Source of the DNA: Cliona cf. orientalis
Lineage: Eukaryota; Porifera; Demospongiae; Clionaida; Clionaidae
Assembly: GCA_963930775.1 (NCBI GenBank)
Contig: OZ005692.1
Coordinates: 3,334,135-3,398,134, forward strand
Direction of reading: 5' to 3'
DNA length: 64,000 nucleotides
The position numbers were made by a program, and so were the translations under genes. Below, piece by piece: positions 57,601 through 64,000 of this stretch (positions are counted from its first letter, which is position 1; each line of letters begins with the position of its first letter). Below the pieces are notes generated by a model, which worked only from the letters and a program-made list of their open reading frames with translations, did not search any database and had not been told where the DNA came from.

Positions 57601-58798
57601 CCGCAAAGTATGCCGTTGGGAAACAATGTGCACTTGACTAAATCAGCATTCCTGCAAATTCCTGCATAAATCAGCGACTTAGTACTGCAGTTATTTTGAT
57701 CACAGATTTAGCCAAACAGGACTTTCTCAGCCTGATTTCAAATCTAGAGAAGGAACAAAGTCTTAATCAGTCTGAAATTCTGACTTTTGATTGATTATGA
57801 GCAATAACAAAGCTTCAGTACTTGTTTGATGGTGACGTATCGTGAAATGTGGCCAACCTTCTCTGTGCAGTACAATAGTGCGTATGTACAGATTTAAATT
57901 TACAATTCGCTATAATATTATTATTAGAACAGCCTGTTGCTCAGGCATGAGAATGCGTATTGGAATATTTCACACTTATGTCCATAGAGCCATCCAGAAA
58001 TATATTTTGCGTAACCAACATACCATAATAGAAATACAAGTGACACACATCTGTACTGTTTTGGTCGGGTTTTAATTGCGAGTATCTATTAATTGCGAAT
58101 TGCGAGTTTTTCTATATTTCGCAATTAACAGATTCGCAAATATAAACGTGCACGTATACTACAGTACGGTACGGGGTCATCCATCGCAATTTAGCCTGTC
58201 TTGACAAGAATGCAATTATTGAACTACGCAATTAAAACCCGTCCTACGGTAATGTTGGTAGTAGCAGGATCAGTGGTATTTCCGGGATGACTACGGATCT
58301 ACAACCAACCAAAATTTCCACTAATTCACAAAATTTTAACCGTACACACGAAATTCATCCATAGATTGCACAGTGTGCGCTCCGGGTATGTGCTCTACAG
58401 ACTTCTAGTTACAGAATTAATTGTTTGTTGAATATACTAAACGGTGATAGATAATTAATAATGTAGATGACATTAAATCAGTTATACAACAACTGTTTCA
58501 GTTCTTTTATAGAGATTATTATCGAAAAACACATGATCGTCTGAATACCTTCGATAAAGATTTCAAAGGACCCCTGGAACAAGAACATCGGCGAATAAAA
58601 GAGGTAGCTAATTCTGTTTATTGTAACTAATTATTGATGTTAGTTGTTAAATGGTCTACATTATAGCTGAACAGTGACATTGACTCCCTACAAAAGGAAT
58701 ATTATGAGTTACAAGCAAAAAAGATTGAAATCAATAAGCTTGCCAAACAGCTGTTTGATGCATATTCAACTGAATTTGCTAGTCATCCTTATAAGTAG
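36386..58798 (+). CDS. Dynamin-superfamily-like GTPase with helical tail, copy B (16 exons)
   Basis: Exons: 36386-36429, 36498-36679, 41671-41788, 41847-41951, 42984-43230, 43290-43707, 46947-47080, 47143-47291, 50799-50916, 50973-51158, 51220-51304, 51370-51417, 51487-51858, 51925-52027, 58502-58603, 58667-58798. The joined frame gives 846 residues to TAG 58796-58798. Long form with the exons at 15834 and 22983: 1322 residues; short form from 29257: 919. G1 GQHNCGKS (about 534-541), G3 DNPGFG (656), G4 TKFD (720-723) and PLCGEWAMAAS (768-778) are intact, so GTP binding is likely. The rest resembles a dynamin-type stalk in being helical, but no stalk, PH or GED domain is recognisable by eye. 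Introns 2, 4, 6, 8 and 14 are 1.0-6.5 kb and full of mobile elements. Function is inferred: GTP-driven assembly, perhaps at membranes, in immune or death signalling. Confidence 0.83.
37478..37880. mobile_element. MITE with ATACCATAGAAACTGGTTG ends
   Basis: The left ATACCATAGAAACTGGTTG and right CAACCAGTTTCTACAGTAT are inverted copies. Many internal copies of GCGCATGCGCTTA-like motifs (TATGCGCTTAACA) are arranged toward both ends. Confidence 0.75.
39053..40201. mobile_element. CAGTGGAACCCC element (1.15 kb), with nested palindrome
   Basis: The left CAGTGGAACCCCTCT and right GCGGGGTTCCACTA are inverted ends. An internal pair, CGGACGGATTGTCG with CGACAATCCGTCCG, forms an inner palindrome at about 39452-39580. 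CAGTGG starts are known in pogo/Tigger-type elements; no transposase is seen, so assignment is open. Confidence 0.65.
40521..40980. mobile_element. GCCGTATTTTC MITE
   Basis: The left GCCGTATTTTCCCGCTATTA and right TAATGAGAAAATACGGTA are inverted with small differences. The interior is related to 32628-32960. Confidence 0.65.
41671..41951 (+). CDS. Copy B exons 3-4: switch I region
   Basis: Exons 41671-41788 and 41847-41951. Exon 3 encodes LLPVYDMSETSLKIK, where the Thr after SE is in the position of the conserved switch I (G2) threonine of dynamin-type GTPases; this assignment is a comparison, not a proof. Three cysteines (VCVQNC, then SCP in exon 4) are conserved with copy A. Copy A has five more residues at the end of exon 3. 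Confidence 0.82.
42984..43707 (+). CDS. Copy B exons 5-6: G3 and G4
   Basis: Exon 5 (42984-43230) encodes PPGWTVSLVDNPGFGE. Exon 6 (43290-43707) encodes IGVTKFDTIY, a basic patch and PLCGEWAMAASRL. The donor at 43708 (GTAATA) is chosen over an earlier GTGAGG because only it keeps phase 2 with exon 7, as in copy A. The stretch VPPGWTVSLV to VTSSAYIYLLQ is nearly identical in both copies, the most conserved part. Confidence 0.88.
44089..44580. repeat. MITE with CAGACCTTATGATAA ends
   Basis: CAGACCTTATGATAA at the left is matched inversely by TTATCATAGGGTCTG at the right. The interior has GTCCGGACA-type motifs facing each other. Confidence 0.7.
45014..45130. repeat. Palindromic MITE with GC-rich inner hairpin
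   Basis: ATTCACTGG and GGAATTATGG at the left face CCATAATTCC and CCAGTGAAT at the right. The centre folds separately (GATC....CTCGGG/CCCTCGGGATC). Confidence 0.7.
45805..45911. repeat. 107-bp MITE with TACCGTAGTGTTCCGG end
   Basis: TACCGTAGTGTTCCGGCAAG at the left is matched inversely by TACCGGGACACTATGG at the right, with AAGCGCCCA motifs inside in both orientations. Confidence 0.7.
46947..47291 (+). CDS. Copy B exons 7-8: helical region after the G domain
   Basis: Exons 46947-47080 and 47143-47291, separated by 62 bp. They encode HYVVGNACVKVWATKII, a long heptad-like helix, and a basic PKRKKRK patch that could act in membrane or nucleic-acid contact or as a nuclear signal; I cannot tell which. 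They align fully with copy A exons 7-8. Confidence 0.85.
48869..49036. repeat. Three tandem units of about 57 bp
   Basis: Units begin CGTCAGCYGTATWTGCTCG at 48869, 48928 and 48985. Each continues with GATTGTAGTG-like and GTTGTTAGTATCCT-like motifs. Confidence 0.85.
50187..50718. mobile_element. MITE with CTGTATAGCGG ends
   Basis: The left CTGTATAGCGGAAAATTTTGGCGAG is matched inversely by the right GCCAAATTTACCCGCTATACTGTAT. Internal TTTGGCGAATT motifs occur in both orientations. Relatives lie at 33000-33403. Confidence 0.7.
50799..52027 (+). CDS. Copy B exons 9-14: helical domain, tryptophan peptide, acidic linker
   Basis: Exons 50799-50916, 50973-51158, 51220-51304, 51370-51417, 51487-51858, 51925-52027. 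Exon 10 encodes a helical segment with FDSSCGFWNVQ. Exon 11 encodes SESEGRTFSAPNLADIKLK, resembling a phosphorylatable linker. Exon 12, only 48 nt, encodes VSLSWWERILQSLFG, an amphipathic, aromatic peptide that might insert into membranes (inference). Exon 13 is Ser/Asp/Glu-rich over about 120 residues and is the least conserved between the copies. The donor after exon 14 (GTCTAA, 52028) is weak; copy A has GTACAA. Confidence 0.83.
52471..52705. repeat. Single diverged arm of the 17336 foldback family
   Basis: AGCGTAAAGTGGCAATCATCGACATAC and about 200 further bases match the left arm at 17338 with scattered changes. The second arm is absent. Confidence 0.8.
53569..53645 (+). CDS. Possible orphan first exon (low confidence)
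   Basis: ATG at 53569 opens 25 codons (start MGSEWLPAREAAKKAM) ending at the donor GTACTA (53646) in phase 2. A TATAAATAATATA stretch lies about 45 bp upstream. The EW....EA.KAM.DGY pattern recalls the start of P-loop proteins I have seen predicted in sponges, but no P-loop exon follows within the window, so it may be a relic or chance. Confidence 0.25.
54477..54722. repeat. Second copy of the repeat found before the module exon
   Basis: Matches 22684-22955 in order (GAGTTAGCCCTGGTAATGA ... AGAGTCAACTGACTCTATG). Confidence 0.65.
55040..56905 (-). pseudogene. Decayed Ty3/gypsy retrotransposon pol (RNase H end, integrase, tail)
   Basis: Reading the minus strand downward from 56905: IEIRPTDDHSNADALSRLP, the end of the RNase H region with the NADALSR signature; then an integrase interval with frameshifts, including a VTDNG-like core near 55900 and YHPATNGLAERFVQSLKQAL near 55740-55810; then AKNLRPGSKWVSG near 55450-55500, the gypsy integrase C-terminal module; and a final STRRYPSRAHHASDHY (55150-55200) typical of gypsy polyprotein ends. 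GTGTGGGGGAG followed by TGTAGTATGG near 55060-55080 may be the polypurine tract and 3' LTR start. Multiple stops and a MITE inside (56472-56760) make it non-functional. Confidence 0.8.
56472..56760. mobile_element. MITE with AGCCCCATTTACAC ends, inside gypsy pol
   Basis: AGCCCCATTTACACTAGG at the left is matched inversely by GTGTAAATGGGGCT at the right. The interior is rich in AAACCGGTTT and GTGTAAACGCG motifs in both orientations. The gypsy pol frame resumes on either side, which shows it inserted into pol. Confidence 0.8.
56930..56995. repeat. Short palindrome
   Basis: ACCATAGATATTA.TTATAGACTT at the left is matched inversely by AAGTCTATAATATCTATGGT at the right. Confidence 0.7.
57195..57290. 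repeat. CCATT/CCAGT-rich simple repeat
   Basis: Imperfect CCATTCCATTCCATC and CCAGTCCAGTCC units. Open frames on both strands here are artefacts of this repeat. Confidence 0.75.
58054..58249. repeat. MITE with GGTCGGGTTTTAATTGCG end
   Basis: The left TTGGTCGGGTTTTAATTGCG faces the right GCAATTAAAACCCGTCCTACGG. A relative lies near 37073. Confidence 0.65.
58502..58798 (+). CDS. Copy B exons 15-16: C-terminal coiled coil
   Basis: Exons 58502-58603 and 58667-58798. They encode FFYRDYYRKTHDRL, then a charged coiled coil ending EFASHPYK before TAG. They align with copy A exons 15-16 except for the last few residues. They are separated from exon 14 by the 6.5-kb intron, but frame, phase and order agree with copy A, which makes the link secure. 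Confidence 0.85.
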
Positions 58799-59081
58799 TT
58801 AGTGACAAGATAGATAGCAATAACAATAGTGAGCATTTTATTAGTGACCCTTATGACAAACGTCTATTGTTCGTAGATGTATTATTATAGTAGCTCATAT
58901 TATGTTTTTTATTAGTAACCTTATGAGAAACATCAGTCTAAATGATGCATGCAACTTGCAATAATAATTATTATATTAATGATTGTCACATGACCAGTGT
59001 TCCACCGTGCAGTTGAAATAATCGGATGCCTGTGGACGAGGCTAGGCACTAGCTACCATAAGTTCCCAATGATCCAGTAGT

Positions 59082-60350
59082 GGATCCAGGGGGGTGCATG
59101 GGGTGCTATTGAACCCCCATGCCCTTGGGCTACATCTGTCCTAGCCTGTCATGACTGTTTATTGCTGTTACGTGGTCATATCATGCTATAGCCCGCAAAG
59201 AGGGACAACAAAAGCGAGGCATATGAAATGATAAGATTACAAGTCATTATAAGAATACTTCAATGGAATATAGCTATATACAGGGATTACACACCTTAAT
59301 TACTATGCTGTACTATTGATATGGGTATTAAGGTAAGCAGTGGCACGAGTCGCATTATCGGTCTCGTATAATTGTGTGGATATCAATTCAGAGAATATGG
59401 GTAGCACTGGCAATGAAAATGATGCTGTGATTTACTATGTAGCATCCACCTGTCATGGATTTGATTGTCCACAATAATAATAATAATAATATAATATTAT
59501 ATTATTATGAGAATGACAAAGCTCTCTCCTGTGTTGTGTGCACAAAATAAACTACATACATGGTACAATGCTATGTGGAACTAAGCTGTTGTCAAGTACC
59601 TGTAATATTCACGCGTCCAGTCAGTAGGACATTGCGTTTTGGCAGGGATCATATTCACTGTGCCTCTGGTCGGAACGTAGCATGAAGCACAGGGCACATT
59701 GTGATTAGCAAGGTTAGCAAGTGGAGCTGAGCCGAAAAATTCATATTCGGTTCCAAACATTAATATTCTGGAAATTCCTCCTAAGGTGGTACCTATTCTA
59801 GATGTATATACAATTGAGGTAGTCAGGATTGTTTGGCAGACAAATATATCTCAGCACCACCTCCTTGTATGTTGTAGAATGTCCCACCTGCTCTTCCAGA
59901 ATACATTTCAGTTCCAGGGGTTTGCGGGCAAGTGGGCTTCCCCCATCCGATGTACGTCACACCAGTTGTGTCTGTGGCAGTGGCGTAAGAAGATGTTTTT
60001 GAACAGGGGGGCTGTAAATAAAATTGTGCGCAAAGCGCGCCAAAAATTTTTTGGATCACACGATACGCCTTCAAACCATGCCCATTATTATGCTAATTTG
60101 GCTGTAAAGTAGAATTTACGTCACAAATCTGAAGATGTCAAGGCCTAGTAGAATAAATATCTTCCTAGGTTTAGGCCCCCTTGGTTGACAAGATGGGGGG
60201 GCTATAGCCCCCCCAGCCCCCCTGCTTCTTACGCCAGTGTGTGGGTAAGGATCATCGAAGAATAGTAAAAATACATGCAGTGATTACAGTCACAATATAA
60301 TAATTACTCCCATTGGCAGGAGTATGTATAATATAATATTATATAATATT
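59082..60350. other. Small-element region after gene B
   Basis: Contains CAGTAGTGGATCCAGG (59082), a fragment of the CAGTGGCGGATCC family, and an element at 59978-60239 with inverted ends CAGTGGCGTAAGAAG/CTTCTTACGCCAGTG. It also has (TAA)n near 59477-59490 and AT-palindromes near 60330. No gene is convincing; the 108-codon frame at 59786 overlaps the element. Confidence 0.55.
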
Positions 60351-60929
60351 ATATGCATGAATTACAGCTGTATATAATAATATTGCACTTCGGCTCTATA
60401 ATAATTATTGGTACTCTCGCTTTAGCCTGGGGCATATTATTATACAACTATTACAGAGGTCTCAGACTTACAGTTTGCTTCAGTGACGGCTCTTGCAATC
60501 TTCATTTCGATGTACCTGTCGAAAACTTGAATATTGTTCATTTCGATATAATATTATTATATACCTGTCGGGAACTTGAATTATTATTAATCGTTGAATT
60601 GACGGTTGCATCCTTCATCACATGTGTCCACACTGGTAACTTGTGCAGATATGCTTTCCAGAAAAGTGAGCACCACGGCAAAGTATATGCACCGGCCAGT
60701 TTAAAATCACATGCGTATAATTATGCCTAAGATTTATGAGTTTCCTGTACTGACCACCAGGAATGTAAGTTATCTCATTGCATGAGCTGTATATTATGAA
60801 ACTATCTTGTGTTATGTTCATTATTTCAGCTGATCCTGTATAAACTGACCACAAACTGAGACCATTACAATTAATGGCCACAATGTATCATTTACACATG
60901 TAGTGCGTGCATTCTGAACTAACTTGACT

Positions 60930-61235
60930 ATAATGTAATGTATAGGCCAATGTATTTTACTTGAGTTGTGCAATCACTTAAATTGGTTATGTTGTGTATC
61001 TGAGCATGCGTGTTGGTATATTATTCTTATGTCATCTTCCAGAAGGTTCTGATCACGTGTGTCTAAGATCTTGAGTTTGAGTTGTGTGTCATTTTTTGAT
61101 TTGAGATTTCGATCTGTGTTGTCTATCAATAAACATTGGATTACATATTATCAAGAGTATATAGCTACTCTTGATATTATTAAGTAAAGAGGAGTGTGAA
61201 CAGCTCTTTACACTGGCGTAGTCGGCAGGATCATG
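60930..61235 (+). mobile_element. LTR retrotransposon 5' LTR (start approximate) and primer-binding site
   Basis: CAATAAACATTGG (about 61126-61138) with preceding GT-rich sequence looks like the R/U5 polyadenylation region of an LTR. The LTR would end CTTTACA at 61212. Then TGGCGTAGTCGGCAGGATC (61214-61232) closely follows the primer-binding-site wording common in Ty3/gypsy elements. No gag-pol frame follows. A hairpin (ATCAAGAGTA...TACTCTTGAT) lies near 61150-61178. The LTR start is a guess. Confidence 0.6.
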
Positions 61236-61250
61236 CCCAGGAGTGAACTG

Positions 61251-61432
61251 AGGTGATTTTTCCAGTACAGTGCATTGCGATGATTATATCTGAGGAAGAT
61301 GACTGCCCAGCAAGTGGACCTCCTCCTCCTCCCACTTCGAATGGATCTCATCCATCAGATTCTTCTCATCAGCCTCACCCTGCAACAGGTGATTTTTCCA
61401 GCACAGTGCATTGCGATGATTATGTCTGAGGA
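61251..61432. repeat. 45-bp direct duplication after the primer-binding site
   Basis: AGGTGATTTTTCCAGYACAG ... ATTATRTCTGAGGA occurs at about 61251 and again at about 61388, separated by roughly 90 bp. Confidence 0.8.
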
Positions 61433-61691
61433 GCACGATTAAGTACATGACTGTCCATTGCATGTAGTGTGCCAAATACTGTCTGGCCACCAGCCTAAAT
61501 AAGGGAGGGGCATGTGTACTTTTTGTCACACAAGAGCTGCATTGTAAACTAGAGTTTATCATCAGTTGCAACCAAGCTGTTACCGTTACAGTACAGCCTA
61601 ATTGGATTGAAGTCAAGCCAGTCAGTATAGGAAACTATCTTCCAATATAGCTAAAGCTAGCCAGTTAACCTACAGTTATTCAATCAGTCAA

Positions 61692-62146
61692 TTAAGGCCA
61701 CTCCAAATAGGAATATAGTTTCCCGTCCTGGCTTCCTGTATTTTACATGCGGGCGGGCGCCCATTACCATTAACCATTATTATGAATATCATTATGAGCA
61801 CAATGAATATAATTAAAATTCTTGATCCCACAACTGTGCACGTGCATACAAGGAGAGCATGCTAGCCCTATAGGCGCTATATAGGCCTAGCCAGCGCTAC
61901 CGCTAGCTAGCTAGCGCACGTATGCGCACGCTGATAGCAGCACCTTGACAAGAAGGGGCATTATTATCATGAAAGCAAGGTAAGTACACACATCACCGTT
62001 GGTTGCTAGCTTCAAATTCATGAAGCAATACTGCTCCTAGCTGGCTACAACCATAAATAATGGACATAATGGTCAAATGAAGCGGTAGCATCAGAGAGAG
62101 GCGGGCGGTGGACGGGAAACTACGTTCTCATTTGGAGTGGCCTAAT
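61692..62146. mobile_element. MITE with AGGCCACTCCAAAT ends, upstream of the YWTD gene
   Basis: ATTAAGGCCACTCCAAAT at the left is matched inversely by ATTTGGAGTGGCCTAAT at the right, with inner TTTCCCGTCC/GGACGGGAAA. It covers almost all the sequence just before the gene's ATG, so promoter elements or an untranslated exon (donor-like AAGGTAAGT near 61978) may lie within it. Confidence 0.75.
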
Positions 62147-62270
62147 AATATAGTTCAGCACTGTGTCACTTTTCTTCTAGCAAGAAGTAATACCCAACCA
62201 CAGTGGCACTGCAGTGAGCAGTCATATCTTGAGTAAAGACAGGGTTCATTCTACAGTTCAAAAGAGGACT

Positions 62271-63568
62271 ATGATGGATATCATTTCAAGGTTTATCGCG
62301 ACTTCTGCAATTCTGCTTCACGTTCTTGTCATCTTGAGAGGACAAAATGACTTGGTCACTGCACAAGGTAAGCTTAGTAACTCTCTGAATCAACACTATT
62401 ATTATATAAAATTTATCCTCCACTACCAACCCCCAATCTAATTAAAGAGCAATTAACAATATCAATTCTCTTTCTCTCCCCTTCACCCGACAGCCGATTC
62501 TCCATACATAATTTTTGGCAATCGAGTAGCCATTCATCAGATATCACTGAATGGCAGTAACAGAATAGAGCTTCATCAGGAGCCTGATCCAAACTCAGAG
62601 GAAGTGGTTGATATCAGAGGATTGGATTTTGACTTCCAGTATGACAAAGAGTTTATCGTTGATTAGACTACTATAACAGCTAATGCTACAAGCAGGCCTG
62701 TTAGTGAGGGATTTATTAGCCACAAAAATTGGATTTTGCTACATGGCTGTCATGCATGCATGCCATGGTTGTAAATTAAATCAATATCCCTGAAATGTGG
62801 ACACCTCCTATGGTTAGGATACCATGCACAGTACTAGTTCCAGACACATAGAGAAGTACGTGTGCAAAACTATAATATTATACTGTAGCAATATTCAATC
62901 TTTTATAAATTCATAGTACCTAAGTTAATAACTAGTTATTACTTTTTCTCTCTATCCTTCCTACAGTCGAGGAATGATGTATTGGAGTGACGTCGCCAAA
63001 GATGTCATTATGCAGTCTCGATTGGATGGCAGTGATGTCAGAACAATCATCAATACTGGACATTTTGAACCAGGTAATGCAGGGTAGACCACACACTACA
63101 TAATTATAGATAACTGACAATAACTGCAAATTTTTTTCACTGGATTAGCCATAGATGTATACATGATTGTAATTAGTGGGTTAATTCTACACAGTCGTCT
63201 AATTTAAGTAAAAGGAAAGATTGCAAGTGTTAGGGTAAATACTATGTCATGCAAGAAATTATTAATTTTTCTCTAAAATGTGTTGTATTGTCAATAATAT
63301 TATTCTCATAATGTTAATTGCCCCTCCTCCCTTACAAATAGGAAATTGTACTGGAATCCCCTAATGATGTTGCTAAAACATTAATCCTATTTCTTCTCCT
63401 CCATGCAGAGGACATAGCTTGGGACTGGGTCAACCAGAAGCTTTACTGGACCGACAGAGAGAATAACATCATTAAGGTCTATGATCCCATCAGAAACATC
63501 CAGAAGATACTAATCAACACTGGGGCTGGATCTCTACCAATAGCTATCATTGTTGACCCAAGCACACA
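62271..63568 (+). CDS. LDL-receptor-related protein, YWTD propeller, 5' part (exons 1-4)
   Basis: Exons 62271-62367, 62494-62638, 62967-63073, 63409-63568, all GT-AG with agreeing phases. The frame is open upstream to 62214, but ATGATG at 62271/62274 directly precedes a signal peptide (FIATSAILLHVLVILRG), so I choose it. Exons 2-4 encode LDL-receptor class B repeats: a IIFGNR..IHQISLNGSN strand set, then MMYWSDVAKDVIMQSRLDGS and KLYWTDRENNIIKVYD. The YWSD and YWTD signatures with the DG and D-W-V-N-Q-K-L-YW pattern define the six-bladed beta propeller of LRP, LDLR and nidogen. A propeller directly after the signal peptide fits LRP5/6-type order, but too little is present to name it. The last donor (GTATGT, 63569) leads out of the window. 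Confidence 0.88.
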
Positions 63569-64000
63569 GTATGTATGCAGTCAGCTTAATACTAATAAAG
63601 CATGCAAATTTGAAGATGTGTATGTAGAAAACAGTAGGGCATGTGTGTGTCTGCATAATTTATTATGTGTGCATATTGACCTAACAAAAAGTCCAAATGT
63701 GTGTAAGTGTATGTGTCTGTTTATCTTCATAGAGGTGTCATGTGGTACTGTTTGTTAGTGTAATAATTTGTGGTGCTCTAGTATAGTTAGGCTGCTATAA
63801 TATATCAACACAGACATGCATGAATGAATGTAATTAAAGACTCCATCCATACTAGTTGATGAACATAATATATTATAAATAATAATAGACTAGCTGTAGT
63901 CCAGAGATCCCACTTCACATCAATTCTTAATAATGAATTAATGATAATAATAAGATGTGTAGTTCTTTGTATTATACTTGTTTTTGTTGATGCTAGCAAG
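63569..64000 (+). other. Intron of the YWTD gene, running to the window end
   Basis: No further exon with an acceptor and YWTD-type sequence is visible before 64000. The sequence is AT-rich and GT-rich. Confidence 0.6.

Larger units (their letters stand above)
52028..58501. other. Copy B intron 14 (6.5 kb), containing a gypsy remnant and possible 6.1-kb insertion
   Basis: Copy A's counterpart is 699 bp. Near the left, AACTAGAGCTCTGGAGAGCGCATACCCC (from 52300) faces, near the right end, GGGTATGTGCTCTACAGACTTCTAGTT (to 58411). These look like inverted ends of one insertion. Inside are a foldback arm (52471-52705), an orphan exon-like segment (53569), a repeat (54477-54722), gypsy pol (55040-56905) and small MITEs. 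Confidence 0.55.

Noticed and set aside
1-64000. Prokaryotic features (operons, CRISPR array, riboswitches)
   Set aside because: Spliced exons, LINE and gypsy remnants and poly(A) signals show animal DNA; the direct repeats seen are minisatellites or transposon motifs without regular spacers.

Overview
KIND OF DNA. This is eukaryotic, intron-rich, AT-rich animal DNA with a very dense load of small inverted-repeat transposons. Three things suggest a demosponge: the N-terminal module at 22983-24065 resembles one I remember as recurrent in predicted Amphimedon-type sponge proteins, the small introns are mostly 50-80 bp, and the transposon ends (CAGTGGCGGATCC type and others) fit. The species assignment is an inference. 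All exon models below were built by eye from reading frame, splice sites, phase agreement and comparison of two paralogous copies. MAIN CONTENT. The window holds two same-strand copies of a 16-exon block encoding a dynamin-superfamily-like GTPase with a long helical tail. Copy A lies at 3860-9906 (855 residues; its 5' exons are not in the window). Copy B lies at 36386-58798 (846 residues). Every exon boundary and phase is the same in both. Upstream of copy B are three candidate 5' exons. A death-domain exon (15834-16176, own ATG) ends in phase 1. A large exon (22983-24065) encodes the sponge-type module; it can take the death-domain exon at its 5' side and ends in phase 1 with the G that copy B exon 1 needs. 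A short ATG exon (29257-29473) duplicates the last part of the module exon and ends in the same phase. The frames therefore allow a 1322-residue protein (death domain, module, GTPase, helical tail) over about 43 kb, and a 919-residue protein from the alternative start lacking the death domain. A death-fold adaptor joined to a large membrane-remodelling-type GTPase would suggest innate immune or cell-death signalling; that role is inferred, not shown. LAYOUT. 1-3.4 kb: remains of a tyrosine-recombinase retroelement, a nested small transposon and a decayed LINE. 3.86-9.9 kb: GTPase copy A. 9.9-15.8 kb: transposon-derived sequence. 15.8-58.8 kb: proposed gene B with introns swollen by foldback elements, MITEs, SINE-like tRNA derivatives and a decayed Ty3/gypsy pol (minus strand, 55.0-56.9 kb). 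59-61.5 kb: small elements and an LTR with a primer-binding site. 62.27-63.57 kb and beyond: the 5' end of an LDL-receptor-related (YWTD) gene that leaves the window. HOW THE PARTS RELATE. The four introns of copy A longer than 500 bp, plus one of 143 bp, are the five that grew to 1.0-6.5 kb in copy B, while the other ten stayed at 50-100 bp in both. The transposons thus explain most of the length difference between the duplicates. Two transposon families can be dated relative to one another by nested insertions, and target-site duplications of 5 and 10 bp are readable.
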